Part shown: one piece after another, positions 1 through 6,012 of the stretch | Layout: every line of letters starts with the position of its first letter | Position numbering within the stretch: the first letter of the stretch is position 1 | Notes under the pieces: model-generated | Databases searched by the model: none | Told to the model about the DNA's origin: nothing | What the model saw: only the letters and a program-made list of their open reading frames with translations | Translations under genes and position numbers: made by a program | Origin: STF1-138 sp035356975 | GTDB lineage: Bacteria; Patescibacteriota; Patescibacteriia; UBA1558; S5-K13 | DNA length: 23,802 bases | Direction of reading: 5' to 3' | Assembly (NCBI GenBank): GCA_035356975.1 | Contig: DAORGW010000013.1 | Location: 1 to 23,802 of the forward strand

Positions 1-2
1 TT

Positions 3-78
3 TGGTGGGTATGAGAGGATTTGAACCTCTGACTTTCACGATGTGAACGTGACACTCTAACCGCTGAGTTACATACCC
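3..78 (-). tRNA. tRNA-Val (anticodon CAC)
   Basis: On the minus strand a complete cloverleaf can be folded: a 7-bp acceptor stem (GGGTATG with CATACCC), D arm, anticodon stem TCACG/CGTGA with loop TTCACAT (anticodon CAC, reading GTG Val codons), T arm AGAGG/CCTCT with loop TTCAAAT, discriminator A and an encoded CCA. It lies downstream of recR on the same strand, separated by an intergenic stretch that holds palindromic elements. Confidence 0.95.
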
Positions 79-90
79 AGATTAATTTTA

Positions 91-126
91 GAATGATGAA
101 TTTTGAATGATGAATGAATTTTGAAT
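91..126. repeat. short AT-rich tandem repeat
   Basis: The unit GAATGATGAATTTT occurs twice in a row and is followed by a degenerate GAATGAATTTTGAATT. It is non-coding and lies between tRNA-Val and the 24-bp palindrome. No function can be assigned. Confidence 0.5.
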
Positions 127-165
127 TATCCATATTTTAAGTTTAGTACTTATTTTTCTTTTCTT

Positions 166-189
166 CCACCCTTTTCTAGAAAAGGGTGG
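166..189. repeat. perfect 24-bp palindrome
   Basis: CCACCCTTTTCT is followed directly by its exact reverse complement, so either strand could form a strong hairpin. Neither strand has a U-tract after the stem (the plus strand has T-rich sequence before it), so it does not look like an ordinary intrinsic terminator. It sits between recR and tRNA-Val, next to a larger imperfect inverted repeat. Confidence 0.75.
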
Positions 190-201
190 AGCCTAAAAGT
201 C

Positions 202-330
202 GCGAGCACATAAAAATTTAGAGAATTCTTCGCTTCGCATGCTAAAATTTCAAAATCGCCTTACAGCTCAAATTGAAATTTTTTAACGCATGACTACGCT
301 TGAATTCTTACTAAATTTTTATAAGCTCGC
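202..330. repeat. imperfect inverted-repeat element (about 129 bp)
   Basis: The arms begin GCGAGC (202-207) and end GCTCGC (325-330) and match each other inwards: ATAAAAATTTAG, GAATTC, CATGC and AAAATTTC recur in the same order on the opposite strand, giving stems of about 50 nt around a loop of about 25 nt. It is non-coding and lies just after the recR stop codon. It could be a MITE-like palindromic element or a structured 3'UTR. Function is unknown. Confidence 0.65.
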
Positions 331-347
331 AGTTAATTAATTCAAAA

Positions 348-941
348 TTAATTTAATTCTTTTCTATTTTCCAGTGCAGAGGACAGGGTAATTTCATCAG
401 TGTATTCTATGTCAGTTCCCATTGGTATTCCTTTTGCAAGTCGCGTTATTTTTATACCAGTATTTGTTAAAATATTTTTTAAATAAGTTATGGTTGCCTC
501 ACCCTGAATACTTGTATCAAACGCGAGTATTAATTCTTTGGTATTTTCGTTTTTAATTCTCTCTGTTAATTCTTTTATAAATAATTTATCGGGGGTAATT
601 CCTATTATAGGGTCAATTAATCCTCCAAGTATATGGTATAAACCATTGTATTTGTGAGTACGCTCAACTGCCTCTAGCTCTTTTGGAGTAGATACAACAC
701 AAATTGTAAATTTGTCTCTATTTATATTATTACAAATTTCACATGGATTTGTATCTGAAAAATTTCTGCACATTTGGCAGACTTTTAAATTTTCTAAATT
801 TAAAAAAGGATTTAAAAATTCTTCTATTTTTGTTTTTCCTCGTGACGCAATTGAAAGAGCAAGACGCTCAGCTGTCTTTGGCCCAATTCCAGGAAGAGTT
901 AGGAATTGCTCTATTAATTTTTTTATAGAATTTGGATACAT
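348..941 (-). CDS. recR: recombination mediator protein RecR
   Basis: This 197-aa protein matches the normal RecR length. RecR works with RecO (and RecF) to load RecA onto SSB-coated single-stranded DNA during gap repair. In order it shows an N-terminal helix-hairpin-helix (LPGIGPKTAERLAL, residues 16-29), a Cys4 zinc finger (C55, C58, C67, C70), a Toprim domain from about residue 78 (ICVVSTPKELEAVER, then FDTSIQGEATI) and the typical C-terminal GIPMGTDIEYTDEITLSSAL segment. The usual Toprim 'VVE' glutamate is Ser here. No SD precedes the ATG. It follows ybaB on the same strand, as in many bacteria (dnaX-ybaB-recR), but with a nested palindrome filling the gap. Identity is secure. Confidence 0.95.
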   Translation of the reverse strand: MYPNSIKKLIEQFLTLPGIGPKTAERLALSIASRGKTKIEEFLNPFLNLENLKVCQMCRNFSDTNPCEICNNINRDKFTICVVSTPKELEAVERTHKYNGLYHILGGLIDPIIGITPDKLFIKELTERIKNENTKELILAFDTSIQGEATITYLKNILTNTGIKITRLAKGIPMGTDIEYTDEITLSSALENRKELN

Positions 942-951
942 TATATTTGAT

Positions 952-1079
952 AAATTTTTGCTTTTATTCTCTATGTCATCCTGAACTTGATTCAGGATCT
1001 TCTGGTTTTACTTTCTATTCTATTATAGATTCCGGATCAAGTCCGGAATGACAAATGAAAAACGAAAAAGCAAAAATTT
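952..1079. repeat. nested inverted-repeat element between ybaB and recR
   Basis: The outer arms are perfect 14-bp complements (952-965 and 1066-1079, AAATTTTTGCTTTT type). Inside are two 27-nt arms (974-1000 and 1027-1053) that are inverted copies of one another with a few differences. Each of these is itself a hairpin with an 8-bp stem and a 5-nt loop: ATCCTGAA-cttga-TTCAGGAT and ATTCCGGA-tcaag-TCCGGAAT. The element fills almost the whole gap between the ybaB stop and the recR start. From memory, the inner GTCAT...CTTGAT...ATCT unit resembles palindromic repeats dispersed in many bacterial genomes. Confidence 0.8.
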
Positions 1080-1082
1080 TTA

Positions 1083-1370
1083 TTAAAATTTAAAATCGGG
1101 AATTGAGATATCGCCAGAGCGCATTTTTTCCGCCAAGATTTTTCTTACTTTATCATTTCCGTCATTTATTAAATTAGGAATTGTTGATTCAATTGTAGAT
1201 TTTTCAATTCCATCATTTATATCCAGTGATAAAATTTTTTGATTTGCATCCATTTTTATTTTTATCCCATTTCTTTCTACCTCAACAGTTTCTTGAGATA
1301 AAACATCTTGCATTTGTTTTGCTTGTGATTTTAGGTCTTTGATTTGATTTAGTTTTGAAAATAGTGACAT
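1083..1370 (-). CDS. ybaB: YbaB/EbfC family nucleoid-associated protein
   Basis: This 95-aa protein has the family layout: an N-terminal helix rich in Lys/Gln (SKLNQIKDLKSQAKQMQDVL), a central beta-hairpin (VEVERNGIKIKMDANQKILSLDI) and a C-terminal helix (NDGNDKVRKILAEKM). Family members are small dimers that bind DNA and affect nucleoid structure and expression. It lies upstream of recR on the same strand, the usual partner. The start ATG has no SD; the upstream region is plain AT-rich sequence. It is slightly shorter than typical members (about 100-110 aa). Function beyond DNA binding is not certain in any lineage. Confidence 0.9.
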   Translation of the reverse strand: MSLFSKLNQIKDLKSQAKQMQDVLSQETVEVERNGIKIKMDANQKILSLDINDGIEKSTIESTIPNLINDGNDKVRKILAEKMRSGDISIPDFKF

Positions 1371-1427
1371 AAGTTTTTAAATTATTTTTATTTTTTAAAT
1401 TTATTTTATTAGCCAAAAGCCAATGGC

Positions 1428-2843
1428 TTATTCGGGCATTGGTATTTGTTCTTCAAGTCCCTTGCTACCTCTTTCTAAATTTTTAAAACTTACCGTGTGT
1501 TCATCGAAATATAATTTTACAACTCCAGTTGGACCGTTTCTGTGTTTTGCAATATGAATTTCTGCGATTCCTTTTTCTTCAGGAGACAAATCTTCTATTC
1601 TATAATTTCTATCTGCTGATTTTCTATAAATAAACATTACTACATCAGCGTCTTGTTCAATTGTTCCTGATTCTCTTAGGTGTGCAAGTTTAGGAATTGC
1701 TGGTTTTGTCTGTTCAACTGCACGAGATAATTGTGATAGTGCGATAACTGGAATATTTAGTTCTCTAGCAATTCCTTTTAGACCACGAGTAATTTTTGCA
1801 ACTTCTTGGACACGTGATTCTTCATCAGCATGAGATTCCATAAGTTGCAAATAATCCACGACAAGACATGATAAATTATGTTCAAGTTTTAGTCTTCTTG
1901 CTTTTGTTCTAATTTGCATTATATTTAAACTACTTGAATCATCAATAAAAATTTTTGAATCCGCTAGTGTTCCCATTGCATGACCAATTCTCGGAAAATC
2001 ATCATTTTCTTGCCTATCTGATAATTTACCAGTTCTCATTTTCCATAAAGATACTCCCGCTTCAGCGCATAAAATTCTATCAACAAGTTCTTCTTTGCTC
2101 ATTTCAAGAGAAAAAACACCAACACATTCTTTTCCGCGTACTGCAATGTTCCTTGCAATATCAAGCGCAAAAGAAGTTTTTCCGACTGAAGGACGAGCAG
2201 CTATAATTACTAAATTTGAATTTTGAAGTCCCGCAAGTAGAGCATCTAGATCAGTATAGCCGGTTGGAAGACCACGAAGTTTTCCTTTGTTTTTGTGTAA
2301 TTCATCAATTCTTTCAAATGTGTCATTTAATATATTTGAAATTCCAACAAAATTTTCTTTTAAATATTTTTGTGAAATTCCAAATAATCTTTGTTCGGCT
2401 CTATCGAGCACATCATCAATATTTTCTGCTTCTTGAAATGCGTTGTTTGTAATATCATACGATGCTTGAATTAATTTTCTAAGCGTTGATTTTTTTTGAA
2501 CAATTTCTGCATAGTATTTTACATTTCCAGCTGTTACAACTGAATTCGCTAAACTTGCTAAATAACTTTTTCCACCAATGTTTTCAAGTTCACCATATTC
2601 AGAAAGTAGATTGCTAACCGATAATAAATCTATTGGCTCTCTTTTGTCATATAATTCTATACAGGCACGAAATATTATTTGATGTGATTTTTTATAAAAA
2701 TCTTCTTCCATTAAAATATCAGCAATTTTTGAAATTGCTTCTGTGTCAATTAAAATAGAACCAAGTACATTTGATTCTGCTTCTAAATTATGAGGAGGAA
2801 TTCTATCTCCTGATATATTTGATGTGTTAAGTTCGTCAGTCAT
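1428..2843 (-). CDS. dnaB: replicative DNA helicase DnaB
   Basis: This 471-aa protein is full length for DnaB, the hexameric helicase that unwinds DNA at the replication fork and recruits primase. It has the N-terminal domain (PPHNLEAESNVLGSILID, residues 16-33), a linker, and a RecA-like C-terminal domain with Walker A ARPSVGKTS (216-224), SLEMSKEEL (245-253), Walker B LVVDYLQLM (327-335, D330) and the DnaB-specific segment LRESGTIEQDADVVMFIYR (389-407). There is no intein. The start ATG lies exactly where transcription should begin from a well-formed promoter, so the mRNA is probably leaderless. The gene diverges from tRNA-Lys and is followed on its own strand by ybaB after 57 nt. Confidence 0.97.
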   Translation of the reverse strand: MTDELNTSNISGDRIPPHNLEAESNVLGSILIDTEAISKIADILMEEDFYKKSHQIIFRACIELYDKREPIDLLSVSNLLSEYGELENIGGKSYLASLANSVVTAGNVKYYAEIVQKKSTLRKLIQASYDITNNAFQEAENIDDVLDRAEQRLFGISQKYLKENFVGISNILNDTFERIDELHKNKGKLRGLPTGYTDLDALLAGLQNSNLVIIAARPSVGKTSFALDIARNIAVRGKECVGVFSLEMSKEELVDRILCAEAGVSLWKMRTGKLSDRQENDDFPRIGHAMGTLADSKIFIDDSSSLNIMQIRTKARRLKLEHNLSCLVVDYLQLMESHADEESRVQEVAKITRGLKGIARELNIPVIALSQLSRAVEQTKPAIPKLAHLRESGTIEQDADVVMFIYRKSADRNYRIEDLSPEEKGIAEIHIAKHRNGPTGVVKLYFDEHTVSFKNLERGSKGLEEQIPMPE

Positions 2844-2877
2844 ATGAGTATTTTATCAGAAAAAGATTTTTGAGCAA
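2843..2877 (-). promoter_or_regulatory. dnaB promoter, predicted leaderless transcript
   Basis: On the minus strand: -35 TTGCTC (2872-2877), 16-bp spacer and extended -10 TGA-TAAAAT (hexamer at 2850-2855). The seventh base after the -10 is the A of the dnaB ATG at 2843, so no 5'UTR is expected. Confidence 0.6.
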
Positions 2878-2893
2878 GTGGGTTATGGACATG

Positions 2894-2902
2894 TTATACA
2901 CA
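2894..2902 (+). promoter_or_regulatory. possible DnaA box
   Basis: TTATACACA matches the DnaA consensus TTATNCACA exactly; a one-mismatch copy (TTATGGACA) lies at 2883-2891. The site is in the dnaB/tRNA-Lys divergent gap. By base composition about two such matches are expected by chance in a window like this, so the call is weak. Confidence 0.25.
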
Positions 2903-2905
2903 ATA

Positions 2906-2934
2906 TTGACCTATTGTTTATAATATGATATTAT
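2906..2934 (+). promoter_or_regulatory. tRNA-Lys promoter
   Basis: -35 TTGACC (2906-2911), 17-bp spacer, -10 TATTAT (2929-2934). Predicted start near 2941, 8 nt before the mature tRNA 5' end. An alternative TATAAT at 2919-2924 is only 7 bp from this -35 and so cannot pair with it. Confidence 0.6.
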
Positions 2935-2948
2935 TTTTTACATATTGT

Positions 2949-3024
2949 GCGCCGTTAGCTCAGTTGGTAGAGCAGCAGCCTTTTAAGCTGATGGTCGTGG
3001 GTTCGATTCCCTCACGGCGTACCA
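2949..3024 (+). tRNA. tRNA-Lys (anticodon TTT)
   Basis: A 76-nt cloverleaf: acceptor GCGCCGT/ACGGCGT (first pair G-U), D arm GCTC/GAGC, anticodon loop CTTTTAA (anticodon TTT), variable loop TGGTC, T arm GTGGG/CCCTC with loop TTCGATT, then A and an encoded CCA. The anticodon stem has a G-A first pair and the T stem one T-T mismatch, but overall identity is clear. Confidence 0.95.
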
Positions 3025-3030
3025 TTTTTA

Positions 3031-3056
3031 AAACTCGGTTAAAATCCGATTTTTTG
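3031..3056 (+). terminator. tRNA-Lys intrinsic terminator
   Basis: TCGG (3035-3038) pairs with CCGA (3046-3049), extended by A/T pairs on both sides. A run of T follows at 3050-3055, immediately downstream of the tRNA. The stem is short. Confidence 0.55.
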
Positions 3057-3094
3057 TTTAAATAAAAAAGTTATTCATTTTTTAGATTTATGAG

Positions 3095-3127
3095 TCAACC
3101 TTCGAGGTTGAGCACCTGCGAGGTTGC
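3095..3127. repeat. small hairpin plus repeated AGGTTG motif
   Basis: TCAACCT-TCG-AGGTTGA (3095-3111) is a perfect 7-bp stem with a 3-nt loop. A second copy of CGAGGTTG follows at 3119-3126 (the first is at 3103-3110). It is non-coding, between the tRNA-Lys terminator and the terminator of the 105-aa gene, and looks like a fragment of a dispersed palindromic repeat. Function unknown. Confidence 0.4.
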
Positions 3128-3137
3128 TTTAAATGAA

Positions 3138-3168
3138 ATAAAAAAGCTGTTCTTATTAGGAACAGCTT
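3138..3168 (-). terminator. intrinsic terminator of the 105-aa gene
   Basis: On the minus strand AAGCTGTTC (3168-3160) and GAACAGCTT (3152-3144) form a perfect 9-bp stem with a 7-nt loop, followed by a T-rich run (TTTTTATTT into 3138). It closes the minus-strand transcript about 60 nt after the stop codon at 3228. Confidence 0.85.
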
Positions 3169-3227
3169 ATTAAATAAATTTGAGTTTCATTTTTTACCTC
3201 CCATACCTCTTTATAGGTCGTTGATGC

Positions 3228-3545
3228 TTACTTCACGAATCCGGGGACTGAAAAGATTTGTCCCTTTTCATCTCTAACTACTCCAGGTGCTCCGGATGCA
3301 GGAGCAACAAGGTCACTGCGTCCTTCGCTTTTTCCTCTCTCTAACACCAACAGAGACACTATGTAGATTTGTTCTGTGGACTCAGGGGGCAGATTTTCGA
3401 TGTGACCGTAAATGACAGAGTATACTGGCACTCCATCAAGTTGTCCAGAGACAACGTGCTCACTTGAAACGCGAGCAATCTGTCCGGAAGCAGGATACTC
3501 TTTGTTGCCGACGCGTACTGTGTGGGGCGTTAGATTGACTAACAT
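3228..3545 (-). CDS. GC-rich orphan protein, NLTPH-type family of unknown function
   Basis: This 105-aa protein starts MLVNLTPHTVRVG. A longer reading with 14 more residues is open, but GGAGG lies just upstream of ATG 3545, which decides the start. The sequence looks beta-rich, with no membrane segment or signal peptide. From memory it resembles a widespread family in actinobacteria and phages (NLTPH start, PxSGxxARV, GVPV, GLP, IVS, DLxxP, VRDExGxI), which has no established function. It is a single-gene transcript with its own promoter, a long leader and a strong terminator. G+C is close to 50% against roughly 30% around it, and codons such as CGC, GCG and CCG are frequent. These are signs of recent transfer. 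Family resemblance is recalled, not searched. Confidence 0.75.
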   Translation of the reverse strand: MLVNLTPHTVRVGNKEYPASGQIARVSSEHVVSGQLDGVPVYSVIYGHIENLPPESTEQIYIVSLLVLERGKSEGRSDLVAPASGAPGVVRDEKGQIFSVPGFVK

Positions 3546-3863
3546 TTTTCCTCCGGTCGCTTTATATTTTTGTTTGATAGCGACCAATCCCCTCTAAACG
3601 GGTCAAACTCGGAGGAGTTCAGTAGTCAAAGCAGTGTAGAGAATAGGGTTATGTATATGACGTTGTTTTCCGCCGTTACCATAATTATCATTGCAGTGAA
3701 GCTTTGATAAGGCAACCTTGGTCCACATATAATATAATTATTTGTCATTTATAACTCTATTTTTAGGCTAAATCCATGCCCTAAAGCGCAGATATAGTCA
3801 AATAGTTCCCTCCACACTATTTTGATTACTGAAATTTATTTTTTCAATGTACTTTACGTACTT
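3546..3863 (-). promoter_or_regulatory. long structured 5' leader of the 105-aa gene
   Basis: About 318 nt separate the predicted transcription start (near 3863) from the ATG. On the transcript there is a hairpin at 3716-3675 (GTTGCC-TTATCA...TGATAA-GGTAAC with a 4-nt bulge), a small hairpin at 3619-3606 (AACTC...GAGTT) that exposes CCTCC, and a 7-bp stem (3585-3579 with 3561-3555, GGTCGCT/AGCGACC) whose 3' arm touches the GGAGG ribosome site. This suggests translational or attenuation control. It does not match a riboswitch class that I recognise, and no convincing leader peptide was found. Confidence 0.45.
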
Positions 3864-3869
3864 ATATTA

Positions 3870-3898
3870 ATGATAGCATATTTTAATATATTTGTCAA
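3870..3898 (-). promoter_or_regulatory. promoter of the 105-aa gene
   Basis: On the minus strand: perfect -35 TTGACA (3898-3893), 17-bp spacer, extended -10 TGC-TATCAT (hexamer at 3875-3870). Just downstream is the short inverted repeat GTAC-N5-GTAC. It diverges from the lepB promoter 24 bp away. Confidence 0.75.
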
Positions 3899-3921
3899 TA
3901 GTAAATAAAACCTACGAAATA

Positions 3922-3950
3922 TTGACTTATTTTTATGTTTATTTTATAAA
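3922..3950 (+). promoter_or_regulatory. lepB promoter
   Basis: -35 TTGACT (3922-3927), 17-bp spacer, -10 TATAAA (3945-3950). A second candidate lies just downstream: TTGTAT (3958-3963), 17 bp, TATATT (3981-3986). Either could start the long plus-strand gene run that begins with lepB at 4021. Confidence 0.6.
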
Positions 3951-4020
3951 ATAAGTATTGTATATATATTTTTTTTATGTTATATTATTGAATAATTATA
4001 ATTAAATTTATTTAAAAATA

Positions 4021-4629
4021 ATGGAAAATCAAAATCAAAACCAAATTTCAAATTTTGAAACAGAGCCAAAAATAAATAAATGGAAAGATAGAGCAAATTT
4101 TGCCCTAGAAATAATAAAAACAGTTATAATTTCTCTTGCTATTATACTTCCAATTAGATATTTTTTAATTCAGCCCTTTATGGTTGACGGAGCATCTATG
4201 GAACCAAACTTCCATAATTCAGATTATTTGATTATAGATGAAATTACATATAGATTTGAGAATCCAGAAAGAGGACAGGTAGTTGTTTTTAAAAACCCAG
4301 ATAATACAAAAGAATATTTTATAAAAAGAGTAATTGGGCTACCGGGCGAGACAGTAAGAATTCAAGATGGAAAAGTTTTTATTAAGTATGTTGGGTCAGA
4401 TGATTTTATAGAATTGAAGGAGGATTATTTACCAAAAAATTTATCAACAATGAGTGTTGGTGATGATGTAATGATTCCGGATGATTCTTATTTCGTTTTG
4501 GGTGATAATAGATCAAATAGTCGCGATAGTAGGTATTTTGGTGCAATTCCAGAAGATTTTATAACAGGAAAGGTTTGGTTAAGAGGATATCCGTTTAATA
4601 GAATTAAATTATTTACAAATCAAAATTAA
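4021..4629 (+). CDS. lepB: signal peptidase I
   Basis: This 202-aa type I signal peptidase cleaves signal peptides from secreted pre-proteins at the outer face of the cytoplasmic membrane. An Asn/Gln-rich cytoplasmic tail (residues 1-27) precedes one TM helix (about 30-51). The catalytic Ser is S59 in VDGASMEP and the catalytic Lys is K102 in IKRVIGLPGE. The conserved GDNRSNSRDSRYFG box is at 161-174. Length and single TM fit the Gram-positive-like form. There is no SD before the ATG. hisS follows after 3 nt, so the two are probably cotranscribed. The nearby 575-aa and 2242-aa proteins carry signal peptides that are plausible substrates. Confidence 0.96.
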   Translation: MENQNQNQISNFETEPKINKWKDRANFALEIIKTVIISLAIILPIRYFLIQPFMVDGASMEPNFHNSDYLIIDEITYRFENPERGQVVVFKNPDNTKEYFIKRVIGLPGETVRIQDGKVFIKYVGSDDFIELKEDYLPKNLSTMSVGDDVMIPDDSYFVLGDNRSNSRDSRYFGAIPEDFITGKVWLRGYPFNRIKLFTNQN

Positions 4630-4632
4630 TAT

Positions 4633-5970
4633 ATGTCCAAGAAAAAAGTTCAAAAATTTTATTTAGTAAAGGGTTTTAAAGATATATTGCCAGAAGATCA
4701 GTTGTATTGGGAATTTGTAAGGGCTAAATTTTTTAATGTAGCAAAGTCATACGGCTATGACAGAATTGATTTACCAATTTTAGAAGATAGTAAATTATTT
4801 GTAAAAGGAGTAGGAAATTTAACTGATGTTGTTTCAAAAGAAATGTTTACATTTGAAACACTCGGAAATGAAAAAGTAAGTCTTAGACCAGAAGGAACCG
4901 CGGGAACAGTTAGAGCATATATAGAACACGGAATGGTCAATAGAAAAAAACCAGTAAAAATGTTTTATATTGGACCAATGTTTCGTTATGATAAGCCTCA
5001 GGCCGGAAGATATAGACAGTTTTATCAATTTGGTTTAGAGGTTTTTGCCGAAGATGATCCGATAATTGATTCACAGATGATTTATATGACTTATCAGTTG
5101 TTTGATGAATTAAAAATTCCAGTGATAATAAAAATAAATAGTATTGGCTGTCCAAAATGTCGTGAAAAATTTTTGAAAATATTAAAAGATTATTTAAAGA
5201 AAAATAAATCAAAATTATGTAAAGATTGTCAAATTAGATACAATAAAAATATTTTAAGAATTTTAGATTGTAAAGAGAAAAAATGTAGAGAAATAGTTTT
5301 AGAGGCGCCACAGATTTTAGATCATTTATGTGATGATTGTAATAAGCATTTTGTAAAGGTTTTAGAGTATTTAGAGGATTCTCAAATTAATTATGAGCTC
5401 GATCCATTTATTGTAAGAGGGCTAGATTATTACAATAGAACAACGTTTGAAATTTTACCAACAGAAGAATTTTGCGAAGGAGATCCCGGAAGTCAGAGTG
5501 CTCTTGCTGGTGGTGGAAGATATGATTATTTAGTAAAGAATCTTGGTGGTCAAAATACACCCGCAATTGGAATGGCTTTTGGAATGGATAGAATTGTAAA
5601 CGCACTTAAAAAAGTAAAAAATTTAGAATTATCAAATATAAATACAAGTGATGTTTTTGTAGCTCAATTAGGAGACAAAGCAAGAAAGAAAGTCTTGATT
5701 TTATTTGAAAAATTAAGAAGAGCTGGATTTTCAGTTGCTGAAAGTATTTCAAAAACATCCCTGGGTCAACAATTAGAAGAAGCGAACAGATTAAAAACAA
5801 AACTTGCTCTTATAGTTGGTGAGAAGGAACTATTGGATAAAACAGTTTTAATAAGAGACATGGAAAGTGGAAATCAAGAAGTTGTTCCAGAAAACAAAAT
5901 AGAATCAGTTTTAGAATTAAGATTGAAAAGTTTAGATATTAGTGTTAAAAAAGTTAGATTACATAATTAA
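4633..5970 (+). CDS. hisS: histidine--tRNA ligase
   Basis: This 445-aa class II aminoacyl-tRNA synthetase charges tRNA-His with histidine. Visible motifs are RPEGTAG (86-92, motif 2 region), MFRYDKPQAGRYRQFYQ (116-132), the His-specific box GLDYYNRTTFEI (263-274), ALAGGGRYDYL (290-300) and motif 3 AIGMAFGMDR (311-320). A C-terminal anticodon-binding domain covers about residues 338-445. The insertion domain (170-240) is cysteine-rich: C173/C176, C196/C199, C213/C218 and C233/C236, a pattern seen in longer bacterial HisRS proteins and possibly zinc-binding. The gene sits 3 nt after lepB without an SD. Confidence 0.97.
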   Translation: MSKKKVQKFYLVKGFKDILPEDQLYWEFVRAKFFNVAKSYGYDRIDLPILEDSKLFVKGVGNLTDVVSKEMFTFETLGNEKVSLRPEGTAGTVRAYIEHGMVNRKKPVKMFYIGPMFRYDKPQAGRYRQFYQFGLEVFAEDDPIIDSQMIYMTYQLFDELKIPVIIKINSIGCPKCREKFLKILKDYLKKNKSKLCKDCQIRYNKNILRILDCKEKKCREIVLEAPQILDHLCDDCNKHFVKVLEYLEDSQINYELDPFIVRGLDYYNRTTFEILPTEEFCEGDPGSQSALAGGGRYDYLVKNLGGQNTPAIGMAFGMDRIVNALKKVKNLELSNINTSDVFVAQLGDKARKKVLILFEKLRRAGFSVAESISKTSLGQQLEEANRLKTKLALIVGEKELLDKTVLIRDMESGNQEVVPENKIESVLELRLKSLDISVKKVRLHN

Positions 5971-6012
5971 TTTTTAAAATAAAATAATAACCAAGAAAGG
6001 AAGGTGAATAAA

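Noticed and set aside
712..984. Plus-strand open frames over recR, dnaB, hisS and the surface genes
   Set aside because: They are shadows of confident genes on the other strand or frame, with no domain signal or start context.
1411..1430. AGCC-AAT-GGCT hairpin at the dnaB stop codon as a terminator
   Set aside because: The stem has only 4 bp, overlaps the stop codon and is not followed by a proper T run on the minus strand.
3..3024. Alternative genetic code (TGA as Gly, as in Gracilibacteria)
   Set aside because: TGA ends ftsZ and the 127-aa membrane protein at the expected places, and no in-frame TGA occurs within the conserved genes.
3546..3587. Longer start for the 105-aa protein (14 extra residues)
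   Set aside because: The extra codons cover the hairpin next to the ribosome site, have no SD of their own, and the NLTPH start after GGAGG matches the recalled family.
3770..3825. Leader peptide starting at TTG after GGAGGG in the 105-aa gene leader
   Set aside because: It would be only six residues long with no biased codons; too little to support.
2949..4020. tRNA-Lys as an integration site (att) for the 105-aa cassette
   Set aside because: No duplicate of the tRNA 3' end is visible between the tRNA and lepB, and there is no integrase gene in the window.
6004..6012. Upstream GTG start for rpsU
   Set aside because: It lies inside the SD sequence; the GTG at 6013 has correct spacing and gives the standard bS21 N-terminus.
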